Assembly: GCA_002633005.1 (NCBI GenBank)
Contig: NMRA01000120.1
Coordinates: 1-64,000 of the forward strand
Direction: 5' to 3'
DNA length: 64,000 nucleotides
Source: Phoronis australis
Taxonomy: Eukaryota > Phoronida > Phoronidae
Shown here: in pieces, positions 1 through 13,016 of the stretch
Layout of the letters: each line of letters starts with the position of its first letter
How positions within the stretch are numbered: the first letter of the stretch is position 1
Notes under the pieces: model-generated
What the model was told of the DNA's origin: nothing
The model's database searches: none
Seen by the model: the letters and a program-made list of their open reading frames with translations, nothing else
Program-made: the position numbers and the translations under genes

Positions 1-678
1 AACTTTATTTATCTGCCCATCATACATACCTTTATGTGTTCATATCAAGACAACTTTGCAAATAAATATTGCAGTTATCGTTTGCATAGCATGAACTTTC
101 CTGCATGGCTCACGACAAGGTCTACATTTTGTTACATTGTTGTGGAAAGAATGTTTAATTTCTATTTACTGTATGAAGCTTGTATTAAAATTTTTGTTTA
201 TCACACTTTTCATCAATAAATATTTGAAATGATGTTGTTTATCTTTAATTTTTTAAAGTAATGCATTTTGACAAAGTCGCAAACTGCATGTCAACAAAAA
301 GGTCACAAAATAATATCAATAATTTGCCCAAACCAATTATTAGATTTCAACTTCCTTGATGAAAAATCTTGAAATACTAGCTTATTTTTTTTCTTGAGTA
401 ATTGTTATTTTATGCCAATTTGAAACGACAAAATTGTACGTACTGACTTTTCTTCGTCGACTTTGTTGACTTTAAACAGTACACACCATGGATTTTTGCA
501 CATTTTGAATTACCGGTGGCCACAGACTAAATGTATGACGTAAAATTTAGCTAAACCCATGTTTATTTTGTGTAATTAGCTCAAAATTTTGATTTTTCTT
601 TCAATTTTGCCAATTTTCACATTTCCCGTCATGTGACGTCATGGGTTGAACACAAGAGATCAGTGACTAGCATTGAAC

Positions 679-1015
679 AATGGCGGAGACCAGGGAATTT
701 GAAAGTGACGACGATNGTCTCGTAGAGAGCTTTCTCGTGATGTATATTACATGCACATTTTCAAAAATTTTTGAAAAATGCTGTCCTCGCTACTTAGGGA
801 GAGAGTAGGTTATTATTTGCTTTCTGTTGTATACAATATACTTCATATAACATTGAAATACTTTTTAGCAAACAGTTTGTTTTTTAAACTGCGTTTCTGA
901 TGAAATTACAGTTTTGTCGGTTCCATGCAACCTTTACAAAAAAGATTAAGTCTGCCATTCATTGATGAGCAGATGAGACGATTACGCTCTACCAGGAATG
1001 CCATTTGTAATGTTG
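679..1015 (+). other. Weak candidate exons of an unrecognised gene
   Basis: ATGGCGGAGACC at 679 opens MAETREFESDDD, contains an undetermined base at 716 and stops at 808. Separately, 912-1015 lies between an acceptor (aaattacag) and a donor (gtaggt) and is open in one frame (MQPLQKRLSLPFIDEQMRRL). No family is recognised and the two were not joined with confidence. Confidence 0.2.
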
Positions 1016-1562
1016 GTAGGTCTTTGATTTGATTTGGTCGCGTTTTATTCGGGTTTTTTGGCTTTCAAATATGCTGAATAGACTCTCTTAATTGCAAAAA
1101 ACACGGAAAAGCCAGCGGAGCTCAGGGCCCAACTCATCCATCTATGTTCAGATCGAGGGGGTTTTGGGTCATGGGTGGGGGTTGTGGGGGTCGAAGGGGT
1201 TTAAGAACTATCTCTTTTGAATTCTAATTTTGCATGCTCAGGAAATCTGAAGAACAGACACGAAGTGTATTAGTTCCTGGCAGGCGGTTGTTTTCGGTAG
1301 GTAGGCATGTACCACTGTGATTAACAACCTGTGCTGTATGTCTATTCTGTATATCCTAGTTTAGTGTAGATGGTGCTGTATGTCCAGTGTTGTAACAGAC
1401 TTTCACAACTGCTCTATTAGTTCGTTATTAAGAATACTCGTTTCCTGCCATGAGACCTCTTTGCCGCCTCTCTAATTAAACCTCACATACATATTACAAC
1501 GGAAGTACATGTAGAAAAAATTTGAAAAATATACCCAAGTCCAAAACCTTACATATTTTCAA

Positions 1563-1619
1563 ACTAGTGCATCTTCGGACTAGTGCGCTTTCGGACTAGT
1601 GCGCTTTCGGACTAGTGCC
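1563..1619. repeat. 16-bp tandem repeat, about 3.5 copies
   Basis: CTTTCGGACTAGTGCG is repeated with small changes. Confidence 0.8.
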
Positions 1620-1961
1620 ATGTAACCATGTGCGTGAAGCTGCAGTCGGTGTGCCACTTCCAGATCACTAATCAAAGCTATAGCGCTAGTGAGCGACTAC
1701 TAGTATTTGACAAGTCCAAAGTACATGCTCTCCCGGTACAAAACTGCTTCATCTTTCTGATAATTTTCATGTTTGGTAAAATTTATTGAAAATTATATAA
1801 TTTACGCATTTTTGCATTTTTTCGACTCACCTATGTAGTGAAAAATCACCTATCCCAAGTTTCAAACCAGGTTACCCTAGCTTTAATTCCAGGCGTCCTA
1901 ACCAGTCGACCAAAGAGCAATTGCCCATAGGCGAGTGATTAAGAGAGGCCTTTATATTACT

Positions 1962-2870
1962 ACACTCTGCAGATTCACCCAACTTACAATGTCAGCTCCA
2001 ACGCATAGAAGTCATTTCCGTATCTTGTGCATTAAAAATAGCTGAAGAAGCTTCTATATTAAGAGTTCAACTCATCAAATATCAACCAGACACTAAATTC
2101 AAACACCTTTTGAAAGTTTTATTTTTGGATTTGAAGCTCTAACAGTGGGAAGTAAAGTCTCACTCAGGCCTTCATGCAGCGTACGTCCTGGGCGTCCATT
2201 TGGACGCCCTAGCACTAATGTAGACGCCCTGGCAAGGACGCCCAATGTATCATTTGGACGCCCTGTCAATCAGAATTTCTCCAGTTTGGACACCCACATT
2301 GAAAGTTTATTAAGACTCCCAGTTAATCAAAGCAGGAAGTCGGCCCTTTCAACTGGGAAAGAAATATACAAAGTATTTAAAATGTTGCAATATTCAAACT
2401 ATCTTCACACTATTTGGTAGACCTGTCAATCATTAGCATGTGGATGGTTGCCAGAGTGTCTGCTTTCAGTAGACTCGCATGCCACTCCCATTCTGTACTT
2501 TATATAGGGACATGGACCTTGCTTAACTCCAAACTGGTGTTTCAGAGCTGTAATTTCATGTACTTCATCTTTTTTTAAAAATACCAAAAGCAAAATAAAT
2601 GTCATTATTTTAATAATATGATGTGCCGCAAGAATATCCCCATTTAAAATGTTTGAGTTTTCGCCTNACACTCTGCAGATTCACCCAACTTACAATGTCA
2701 GCTCCAACGCATAGAAGTCATTTCCGTATCTTGTGCATTAAAAATAGCTGAAGAAGCTTCTATATTAAGAGTTCAACTCATCAAATATCAACCAGACACT
2801 AAATTCAAACACCTTTTGGAAGTTTTATTTTTGGATTTGAAGCTCTAACAGTGGGAAGTAAAGTCTCACT
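1962..2870. repeat. Direct duplication around a single N (2667)
   Basis: 1962-2164 and 2668-2870 are 203-base copies, nearly identical by eye. The second starts one base after the N. After the copies the sequence differs (CACTCAGG versus CACTTGTGG), which fits two alleles. Confidence 0.9.
2180..2300. repeat. Degenerate GGACGCCC-containing tandem repeat
   Basis: ATTTGGACGCCCT and variants recur every 20-30 bases, partly in inverted form. It lies in the segment between the two copies of a duplicated block. Confidence 0.5.
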
Positions 2871-5800
2871 TGTGGCCGTCTTGTTGTGACCGGCTTGCTA
2901 GCTTGAACTTTGTGTGAACAATTATCTTTCTAGGTAGTTATTTATTTAATTATGGCCATCAGACTGTCATAACATACTTTTATCCCATATGCGTTAAATC
3001 AGTTGAGTGCAATACGGCCATGTAGTATTGTTTTCCGTATTCACCTCCCGCACTATTTCAAAAGTGACCTCTGACACAGAAAGTTCAAAAGGTAGGTCAA
3101 TGTTGACTTGACGTCGTTAGCCGGTTCGATCATCAAACTTAGTTAACTCAAAATAGTTTAAAATAATACAATTGCAGCAGTGTAATTAACACTCAACATG
3201 CAATCAGGTCCCAACTGTAACATCTGGAACAAGACTGTTAATTATATGACAGTTCTGTCTCAGTTTTCAATTGCTAAACATTATTTCGTCTGCAACTCCA
3301 TTCCTTGGTAACTACAATATATATACTACTATATATTGTTGTAATGTAACTATTTTCAGGAGATGTTACAAGTTCAATGCACAGTTACCATTGTTTTCAT
3401 CTTTGTTATCTCTTTTCAAGTAATAAATTGTTACATTTTAAACTGTTTCTTTTACTAGAGAAAACTAATGCGCAAGTACATAGTCATATAGGATGTGATC
3501 CACCACCTGAACAGTCTGAGTGAAGTATTTAAAAAATCTGCTGAAAAAATAAAAGAAACTTAGGAATTCGAAGCGTATCGTATGAATACAAAACATACCT
3601 CGACTGGGGTAGATGAAGTAGTATCCCATGAGACATTATTCCGCGTATTGACCAATACGTTTTGTGTACATATTGTTTTTGGTCTGAATTGTTTTTTTGT
3701 GGAATTATTTCTGCTGTGTTGATATTAAAATATTTTGTGTTTGCCTTATGGCACACTATAGTTGTAGTGATCCTACTAACACCAGCTGTTAAACCTTGGT
3801 TTGCGTTTATATCAAAATTCTTGATGTTCCCTCTCAAATTGTTTTATAATCAAAAAGCACAAAATGCTGTCGATCACTTATAAATTCACCACAAAGTTTT
3901 TATTTTGATTAAAAATTTATATATTAAACTTCACGGTTTATCTAGATCACATATCTAGGTCATGCAGAAACTCAGAAACAAAGTTCATTTGGCAATTCAG
4001 ATATCAACTAGCTGCTCTAAAATTTTCAAAATTACTGTAAAGGTAAACCAAGAACAACACTTGATCGTGTGAGATAAGTTTAATTATTTTCGTGACCATT
4101 AAAGTTTTAATGTTTTGTAAATATATACGAAGTGACTCGGAATTAAAACTCCAAAAATGGCTTGGAAGTGGGACACTAACTGTAATGATCATAACTTCTA
4201 TTTTGTCATTGAAATTTTGCATGAAAAAAATGAAACAATGTTATTATTTTCACTGAAAAGTTATTGCCAACTCCTGGTGATATAACTGTCGTTTGGCAAA
4301 ATACACAAGAGGGTCACCAACTCTAGCCAATGTGGACAAACTACACAAAAAGTCTATCAATCACTGAGAGCTTGGTAAAAGTTTTTTAAGTGAAAATAAC
4401 TGAAAGCCAGAAAACCTAACAAATTCGTACTGACCTATCAGTAAACTTTGATATTCTGTAATCCTTCAAATCCAATTGTATTACCAGTAAAATTTATCTG
4501 GCCACATTTTAGAGAAGTCCACTGACTGTCATGTTTTCTTGTCACCAATGTCACAACTTAAATTTTACTTAACTTACATTTTTCTTGGCTGACCTAAATA
4601 ATTTCCTTACACTTTCCTAAGATTTGTGTGTGGAAAGGGCAAAAACCTGCTACTTAATGTTAAGGATATCTCAAACTTTGTTCACAAAAATTGGGTTGTT
4701 TTTACAATATTTCACGTATATCTAGCAAAATACCTTACCTTCATTCTCAGGAAACTTCAAATACGAAATATAGACCTTGTGGCAACAAAAAAAACAGCGG
4801 AACCACCTTCAACAGCGTGGATATTTCTTTACTGCTTATCCAAGGTGAAAGGTTACAGAGTTGTCACTCAAATTGAAGCTCCCACTTGGTATATGCACTT
4901 CCCACTATTCATAGTCCTTTCACTTACCATGTCGCCGTAATATTGAGTTAATGAGGCATACATAGCATGTAAAGATGCCTGGGAAAACGAAGACAGAACG
5001 CTTTTTTGATCCTGAGTGATTTGCATGTCTGCCTACATACGATATGATGAATCCACCGAGTCACTGCACGGCATTTGGCATAACGAACACAACAAATTAT
5101 GAAAAGATATTAACTTCGGAACACGGGTTCTCGGTGAATTTCACTGAAACTTTCCAGTTTTAATATTTGTTCATCAATTTCAAAAACGCTGTTCCGATTT
5201 TTTTTAAACGCCTAGTTTTTAAATTGTGAAGTTTTCATTAAAAAGAGTTACATTATATGACATACCCTGTTTTTTGACATATTATGAGTTAGAGTGGAGG
5301 CCACTAATTAAAATAAGGTTACAAGGTAACCTTAAACAGTGTTTTGCTTTTTAGTTTCTTCAGAGTGGACTCTGTTTTGCTATTTTATATCTAACTTATA
5401 ATTACATGCAGCCAGTTAGAAGACTTAAGTTTGCAAAAAAAAATGTTTTCAACACGTGGTAGCACTCGTTGACCAGTCTGTCAACCATTAGATTTTAGTT
5501 AATTGCTCCTGTTGATGGGAGCCAGTCTTCATTGAATCATATAATAACCTGATGATGGTATTGGCTGCTATTCAATGAAAACTGAGGTGTGGTCTCAAGA
5601 CAGTCACACGATTAGAGCTAGAGTGAGCAGTTGTCTCTCTTGTAATAGGGATATCCCGCCAAGATTTGCTCCCTCTTTTTTTCTTGCTCTATATGTATCG
5701 TGCAATAGCAATGAAAATTCTTCACTTATGGAATAGAAACACTGGATTCGATCCCACAGTGCAACACTCCAACCTTGCCGACCAATCACATCAGTGGCCG

Positions 5801-6057
5801 TCATTTTGTTAGGATAGGCTATAGTAATGCTCTCCTGTGCCCAGCAGCCATTTTGGGTTTTGGAGTCCTATTTTGAAAAATAACCAAATTTCACAATGTT
5901 ATACATTTACTGTTCACGTATCTTACAATACAAAACTTTTAAAGATTAAAGGATTTTTCCTTCAGTTGAAATTGTTACATCACTGTAATCTTCAACTACA
6001 CTTTTCATTTGCAGAGTCTCCAAAACAACTTGTTGACCTGAATTTATATATTTCAGG
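2871..6057. other. Region without recognised gene, upstream of DCAKD
   Basis: Short open frames on both strands have no motifs or splice-linked partners. The DCAKD promoter and 5' UTR exon must lie here or further left; neither could be fixed. Confidence 0.6.
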
Positions 6058-6193
6058 TTGTTCACAGTCACAGCCAGCGCAATGTTCCTTGTTGCACTAA
6101 CTGGAGGCATTGCCTCGGGCAAAAGCACAGTGTCAAGTCAACTGGCTGCACTAGGGTGCGCTGTAGTCGATGCAGACTTGGCAGCCAGGCAGG
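6058..6193 (+). CDS. DCAKD: DCAKD exon with 5' UTR and first coding part
   Basis: A pyrimidine-poor but usable acceptor (tatttcag) ends at 6057, so 6058-6081 is probably 5' UTR spliced from an upstream exon that was not located. Coding begins at 6082 and gives [16 protein letters not shown] and onward to AARQ plus one base. The donor is gtatgt at 6194. Confidence 0.85.
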
Positions 6194-9100
6194 GTATGTG
6201 TTTATTGAATACTTGGCCCCACATGTGGCTAGTTACATGAAATTCATGGTCTTTGTTTAAAAACTTGTTTTCCTTGTTTGTGTTATTTCGCCATCATTAC
6301 AATGTCAGTTTTTAACTTGACACATTCTGAGAGTAAACTACAAGATTATTGAAAATAAATACTAGGTACCTTTTCATACAGCATCCCTAAATTAGGGACT
6401 TTGGCTCTAATTATTTCTGAGGAAATAAGGGCCTAGTTTTCTGGTATATAAATTATTTAAAAATGACATTATTAAAAGAGCTCACAATAAACATAAAGTG
6501 GTAGAATAATATAAGATTAAATGAGTTAACAGTCAACAAATGTGCTGGTGGGGTGTTTTATGCACCCAACCACAGAATTATTTTCAACTTTTTTTTGGAA
6601 CAGCATGCACTGAAGGGACAAATTCGTATCTCAATTGACATTTTTGCCCAAAATCAATAGCAGTGATTTGCTTATACAGTTTATAATATTTGACTATAAT
6701 AAAGTCTCACCAATTTTGGACTAAAATAATTGCGAAAATTGGTCTTTTTTACGTTTTTCAAAGGCTTTTACCATTGTTATGAATGGCCACTGGATAAATT
6801 ATGTTGTTTCATGACTTCGAAACATTGTTCAACAGTACCAACGCAACGCATGATAATGCAACCGGGCCTCGGTGCTATCTTATAGTCTAAAGCTAAATGA
6901 TGTGTTATTTTAATGTGACCTTTATACCAAGCACATTTTGAAGCTAGGTCTCGTTCATGAATTCAAATCCTTGCTTTTTGTTCAGTTGTAGAGCCGGGGT
7001 CAAAGGCTTTGAGGGAGATCTGCCGTGTGTTCGGTTCTGACATTCTACTGGATGATGGACACCTGGATCGAGAGAAGCTCGGAAAAATCATATTTCACGA
7101 CGTCTCCATGAGGCGCAAATTAAACTCGATAACACATCCTGAAATATACAAGATCATCGCATGGCAGGTGTTGACTTACTTCATAAAAGGTTTGTTTAAG
7201 GTTTTCTGGAACCTTGTTTAAAAGTTTTCAACTCGTACATCAAAAAATCAGGTCTTGCCAACTTGAAGCTTTATGTAGCCTATTCACAGGATTGAGTTTT
7301 GGATGTTTTCTATTTTCTCATTTTTCCTCACTGAATCAATGGTTATGGTGTGCAGTGGTATTTTGGAAGGTTTTAGATGTCTACAGCGAAGTTACTTGTC
7401 AAAACGTGGTGCAGTGTAACGCGCATAAGTCGGACATATGTAGGTCAAATTTTTGCCTATTTTGTACAAAGTTCTACAGTAATGTATTGTTGTTCTCATT
7501 GTTGGATTTCGCCCTCCTTAGATGAAGTCTCGCTGTCAGGTTGGATCAGACTGATGCTAGTTTTACTCTTAGACTAAATGTACCTGGGATTGCTGGTCCA
7601 TCACCAGTTCATCTCGCATGCTCTTAATAAAAAGTGCAAGTGGTCTTATAATTTATACAAGTTATCTTTTTAACTACCACTTAAGTGTACATTCTCAAAG
7701 GCTTTGCATTTTTGCTCTAGTGAGATTTGCTTACTTTTTTAGAAATACTTTAGTGTGTGGAGCGTAAGACCTAATTTCTGTCTTAAGTCTCGAGTCACTT
7801 TTCATGAAACAGGACCCTGTTTTGTTAAGATTATCAACAAAAATAAACGTTATGGTAAATTCTACGCCATTAGTGACATGAATGTCTTTGACAATATTCA
7901 GTTGTGTGCTATATTATTGAAGAAAGACTGTGTTATAATGTGTTTGTTTATAATAGAGTGTTCTTTATCTTCTAGGATACCGCTATGTTGTGTTGGATCT
8001 TCCCCTTTTGTTTGAGAGTGGCACCATGGTGCCTTATATGACAGAAATTGTCGTTGTCTCCTGGTAAATCAATTCTTAATCAATTTGTGATGTTTTTTTT
8101 TAAAGTTGTTGCTGCTTGTAATGGGATTGAAAGTATTAGAAGTAATAAAGCAGTTGAGTTGGATATCAACCTATCAAAGTAGCTACTGTAAAGCTCCCAA
8201 TACATTCCAAGACATTTATTGATTTCAGATGGGCTTCAGACCAGGGGCCCATTTCATCAAGAAACTGACTTAAGTTCATTTTTGCTTAAGTCTAAGATTT
8301 GTCTCAACTTTCCAACATTGAAACTTTCACATCCGATAAGTTGTCAAACTTAAGATAAAACGTAAGTCAAAAACTTAAGTCAAAGTGAAAATCATTTTGA
8401 ATTCTTGGAACAGACTTCAGCCAAATTGAAGGTTTATCTTAAAGTTGGCTTGAATTTAAAATTTGTTTTAACAAAGTCAGTTTTCTTGGAATGCTCCCCC
8501 CCCCCCTTTCCCTGGTCTCTATCAGATGGAGGTGTCTAAGAGACATCCATTTATTAAAGGTTAATGCAACTGTTTTTTGTTGTTCCGTTCTGTAAAAGTG
8601 TAGGTCCCAGGTTCTCTTGAAGATACATTTTTCCATGTTAAAGGCGTGCACCATGGTTCTATCTTCATTGGAAAAGCACAATGTCCTGCTGGCTAGGGAT
8701 ATAGTTTATGCCGATCATTCATGTTTGTTGAATGGAAGTGAATACAGAACCAAGATGGTGGCCTTTTCCCGGGCCGTTAAAGCCACTTTCTGTTGTTGCG
8801 TGGACAGTACATACACCCAACTGTGATGAACGTGGAAAAATGTCTCTCCAAGATCACCAAGGGTCTGTATTTTTTGCTCAGGATAACATCAGAGATGGCC
8901 CTATTTGAATTCAGTTTTATGACTAAGTGGTCATAACGAACTGAATTTTTTTGATGGAATGGAGGTTTATAGCTTCTTTGATTGCTCATTAAATGGTTGT
9001 TGTATTAAAGTTGTCTTGAGCACTTCTTTCACAGTTGAGCCCATTTACTGTCATACGGTGTAATAGAATACCGTGATTAATATCATAAAATGCCAAAAAA

Positions 9101-10390
9101 CAAATTATTTCCCATAAAGCCTTAGTTAAATAACTCGAATAATTTCATGATTCAATGTCACATTCCTGCATGTTGTCATTAAAAAATCAGCAAAATTGAT
9201 TATCACTTGCTCATCAGCATGTGTGCCTACCATGGGCGGCTTACATCATAGGGGGCTGGGGGCTATAGCCCTTACTTAGTTCAGTGTTGCGCCGCCCATG
9301 CCTACGTATTTCTATATAAAAGCCACCATACCGTACTGCACGCCACCCTTAGTTAATAATATTACAAGTGACCTCACTTAACTCCTCACCTTCGTAACTG
9401 CGCGACAACTTGTCTGAGTGACGTCATTTTTATGACTTACGTGGGATACACATGCATTGGCATTTTTAGTGGTGATGGCCTGGCACATTAATTTCCGTAT
9501 CATTGATTTCTGAAGAATGCGTAGTTCAGATGAAGGTTGTTTTGACACTTTTCGATTTATTTTTCAAATCTAAGTCATTGCAAATGGTTTTTATCATGGG
9601 TATCATTAAAGTTTGAATAAAAACCAAGTAACCGCAACACCAATATGTGAAATAATGTATTTTTTCACAAGATTTTCTTACTTAATATATGCCCGGCATA
9701 TAGGAACATGCACCTAAGCTCAACAATTAGGCTGACTGATTGACAGGCTAACAGCTCTTTGCAACATTTCTTTTTACAATGAGCGCTACTTTTCATGAAC
9801 TCAAGCTGTTACTGGAATAAACCAGATGAGCGGTTTGTTGTGAATCTTTCCGTTAAAGCAGTTAATCAGTTCAGTTCAGTCCTTGATTTCATCAGTAGGA
9901 AAGCTCACTCACTGTATTAAAAAACCAAAATGAAGGTTTTTACCCCCAAAAAGATGGTTTTCAAAAATGTTGTCACCTGGGGTTTAAACTGTTCTAACCT
10001 AAGCTATTGTAAAAAGATGAAAGGAATCATTGACACCCTGTGTAAGTTTTAAAAATGCCACAAATTAAGAGCATGTACACAAATTGTCTATGAAATATTT
10101 TTACTTCCAGTCAACGAGAGCAACAGTTAGAACGACTCATGGCCCGGAACAGATTATCTGAAGAAGAGGCCAACCACAGAGTCAACAGCCAGATGGCGTT
10201 GGAAGATAAAATAAGCTGGGCCACAGTGGTGATTGACAACTGCAGAAGCCTGGATAATACCAAGAGTCAGGTGGACAGACTGTATGACAGACTAGAGAGG
10301 TCGCAGGCCTATTGGAAACTCCGACTGTCTTTCCTATGCTGTGGAGCTGTCATTATAGGGGTGTTTTATGCTGTATGGCAGTGCATTTGA
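6082..10390 (+). CDS. DCAKD: Dephospho-CoA kinase domain-containing protein, four coding exons
   Basis: Four exons (6082-6193, 6986-7189, 7976-8063, 10111-10390) join in frame into 227 residues; human DCAKD is of similar length. The family phosphorylates the ribose 3'-OH of dephospho-CoA using ATP, the last step of coenzyme A synthesis. Visible features: P-loop GGIASGKS at residues 8-15, the block [15 protein letters not shown] typical of CoaE-like kinases, a lid-like region [16 protein letters not shown], and a hydrophobic C-terminal segment ([16 protein letters not shown]) that looks like a membrane anchor, as in vertebrate DCAKD. All borders are GT/AG. The start is the first ATG after a splice acceptor at 6057 and opens directly with the P-loop strand MFLVALTGG. 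The neighbour PARD3 converges on it. Identification rests on remembered family motifs; catalytic activity is inferred. Confidence 0.93.
6986..7189 (+). CDS. DCAKD: DCAKD coding exon 2
   Basis: Acceptor ttcag at 6981-6985, donor gtttgt at 7190. The peptide runs from [12 protein letters not shown] through a FHD...HPEIYKII block to VLTYFIK. HPEI is the conserved motif that follows the CoA-binding region in CoaE-like kinases. The exon starts in phase 1 and ends one base into the glycine of GYRYV. Confidence 0.92.
7976..8063 (+). CDS. DCAKD: DCAKD coding exon 3
   Basis: Acceptor tctag at 7971-7975, donor gtaaat at 8064. Encodes [19 protein letters not shown]...TEIVVVS, the central strand with the D-x-P-LLFE signature of the family. 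Confidence 0.92.
8244..8497. mobile_element. Palindromic GGGCCC-ended element in DCAKD intron 3
   Basis: Begins GGGGCCCATTTCATCAAGAA and ends GTCAGTTTTCTTGGAATG before a C run. Shares AAGATTTGTCTCAACTT and CACATCCG blocks with the 34149 copy in reverse orientation. Confidence 0.6.
10111..10390 (+). CDS. DCAKD: DCAKD last coding exon
   Basis: Acceptor ttccag at 10105-10110. Encodes [17 protein letters not shown], the helical C-terminal part, a terminal hydrophobic segment and a TGA stop at 10388-10390. The 2 kb intron before it carries a palindromic repeat (8244-8497). Confidence 0.92.
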
Positions 10391-10536
10391 TCAGGAAAGG
10401 ATGTCTGAATATGGGCAGTGCTATCTTTGCAAACAACAGAAACAAAAATGTCAATCTAGCGTGTGTTGTTTCAGTGGTGTTGATATCAAAACTTAAGATA
10501 AATCCGGTGATAAAAATTCCAATGTGGACAGTGAAA

Positions 10537-10542
10537 AATAAA
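10537..10542 (+). promoter_or_regulatory. Poly(A) signal AATAAA of DCAKD
   Basis: A canonical AATAAA lies 147 bases after the DCAKD stop codon. It is the first such hexamer downstream on this strand and is the likely 3' end signal; cleavage would fall about 10-30 bases later. Confidence 0.5.
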
Positions 10543-11547
10543 GTATTTTGCTCAAGATTTGAGCTTTTACCAAATTTAAAGAAATAAGCCATATTGACCG
10601 TATCAAATTCAAGGAAGACAAATTTTGTATTGGCAGCTATTTTTGATTTTTTTTCTCAGACTTAATTGATACAAAACGCAGCACCCAATATTTGAGAATT
10701 GTGATGCATGCCAAAATTACCCATGTCCCAATGTTCAGAATCAAGAAAATTTAAACTTGGCTCGACTTTCAGTGTCTCAAATTTTAGAGACTGTCTCAAA
10801 CTGGAGAACTTTTATCAGTATTTCATTAGGTCCTCGTTCCCTAATATGCTTCGCTTATAATCAATGGTGCTGTCTTGCAAAGACTTGCGTGATTGCGCGT
10901 TTTCAAGAGTTGGAGTACTTCCTTCATTAATTGATTTCAGGCCTAATGTTGCTGTGTTTACCCTGAAATATGAAAACCTTTGGAGCAGTATGCAGGCTTG
11001 ATGTTTTCTGTTGTTGTTTGCAAGGCAAAGAGGTAATGCAACAGCCATTTCCAATTTAACGGCAACGTAATGCAATATGCCTTGTCACCAGGTGGCGATA
11101 GCGTAGTCAGTGGATAGTGCAATCATCATGCCATCAAAGTGCCACTGTTGTGTGATAGGATATTCAACTGATTCACACCAAGAATGTCTGTCATAGAATG
11201 TTCACAAATGAAAGCAATTTTTATGATCCTGTCAGCAGCATTTGAAGTTGGGTCAAGCAACAGTTGTTGCTTTTGTGCTGTCGCGGCATGTCATATGGTT
11301 GGAATTGTGATCATTGAAATGACTTCCATGCAGACTCTAAGTGTACTTTGCATTTGAGGCAACTCTATACCAACTGTACATCCCATAAGTAATCAGAAAA
11401 TGTGACTCAGATTTTCCAGTCATATTGGGTCTATGCAGGCCGAATTCATCTTCATAGTTTACGTCGGCCCTGACCAGAAATCATGAGTAATTGCCCAGAG
11501 AGTTTACAAGGTGGAAAACTAATGATTTTCGGCATCACTTTTATCTT

Positions 11548-11845
11548 TATTGTGAGCTCCTCTTTTACTTGTGACACTTTCTGTTAGCATACTTGAAATC
11601 AGGGTACGGGTTTCAATGAAAATAATAAGGACCAAGTCTTTAGATTTGTGATGTTGCTCAAAAATGTCTCTTTTTATTTTCAATAATATTAAGCAATCAA
11701 AGAAGAGTTCGTTTCGCTGTGTATCAAAGCTAACTTGAAGTAGGAATGAAGATAAGGTGGCAGAAAAAAGGATCACTGGTGTCTGCGCTGAAAATTTAGG
11801 GAAAATAGTTGCATCCCTATGGGACTGTCGTGCAACCAAGCACAG
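11548..11845. repeat. Diverged copy of the 34071 element family
   Basis: Shares GAGCTCCTCTTTTACTTGTG-type sequence, TTTCAATGAAAAT, GTGTATCAAAGCTAA and the end TGCAACCAAGCACAG with 34370-34710. The left terminal repeat was not recognised. The open frame across it is a shadow. Confidence 0.5.
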
Positions 11846-11948
11846 ATGTAGTTTGTGCAGTGTTTGGCAGTAAAGACAGATGGATGCCTTTGTCAGTGCC
11901 ATTATATGACTATGTTAAATTTGAATCTCAAAAAGCATTTCATGTCAG

Positions 11949-13016
11949 GACAGTCTCGATTATTATTTGTATATATAGTGCATGTAAATTATGTTTTACA
12001 CTTTTGCTAACTGTTATTCAGGTATGTATGTTGGTGGGAGAGACATTGTATGTCATGTACACTGAGGGATGGTTAAATGTAACTTCTGGGTAAGTTTAGT
12101 TATTGCATGACGTCAAGTAAATTTTTTATCAAGATCACCGTGACGTGTGACAATGTGACATTATTGCTGCTCTCCAGTGTATAACTTTTATGTAACCGGG
12201 CTCTGGTATGAAAACATTACGGGTAGACGCTGTCTTTTGTCCATTTCATGTCTGTGTGTGCGATTGCCTTAAGTTGTGAACAAGTCAAATTGATGTGTCA
12301 CATACACACTTAACAGGTGAAGTCTATAAGTTCTCCATTTCATCAAAGGTGCTTCCACAGTCGTTGTCCCCTCCATTTCACTAAAAAATACTGCAGGACT
12401 GATCTCTTTCAGGAGGGGAATTCGTGTTTGAAATAGGTGCGAAAATAAGTATATATATATTTTGCAAATATTTCTAGGNGACAGTCTCGATTATTACATG
12501 TATATATAGTGCATGTAAATTATGTTTTATGCTTTTGCTATTGTTATTCAGGTATGTATGTTGGTGGGAGTGACATTGTTTTGGCGTATGTCGTGTACAC
12601 TGAGGGATGGTTAAATATAACTTCTGGGTAAGTTTAGTTATTGCATGACGTCAAGTAAATTTTTTATCAAGATCACCGTGACGTGTGACAATGTGACATT
12701 ATTGATGCTCTCCAGTGTATAACTTTTATGTAACCGGGCTCTGGTATGAAAACATTACGGGTAGACGCTGTCTTTTGTCCATTTCATGTCTGTGTGTGCG
12801 ATTGCCTTAAGTTGTGAACAAGTCAAATTGATGTGTCACATACACACTTAACAGGTGAAGTCTATAAGTTCTCCATTTCATCAAAGGTGCTTCCACAGTC
12901 GTTGTCCCCTCCATTTCACTAAAAAATACTGCAGGACTGATCTCTTTCAGGAGGGGAATTCGTGTTTGAAATAGGTGCGAAAATAAGTATATATATATTT
13001 TGCAAATATTTCTAGG
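11949..13016. repeat. Direct duplication around a single N (12479)
   Basis: 11949-12478 and 12480-13016 are copies with scattered substitutions and a small indel (TTTTGGC gained in the right copy). The N is exactly at the junction. Confidence 0.92.

Noticed and set aside
634-641. TGACGTCA (CRE-like) site as a promoter element
   Set aside because: The same 8-mer also occurs near 12108 and 12640 in plain intergenic DNA, so it carries little weight without a transcript start.
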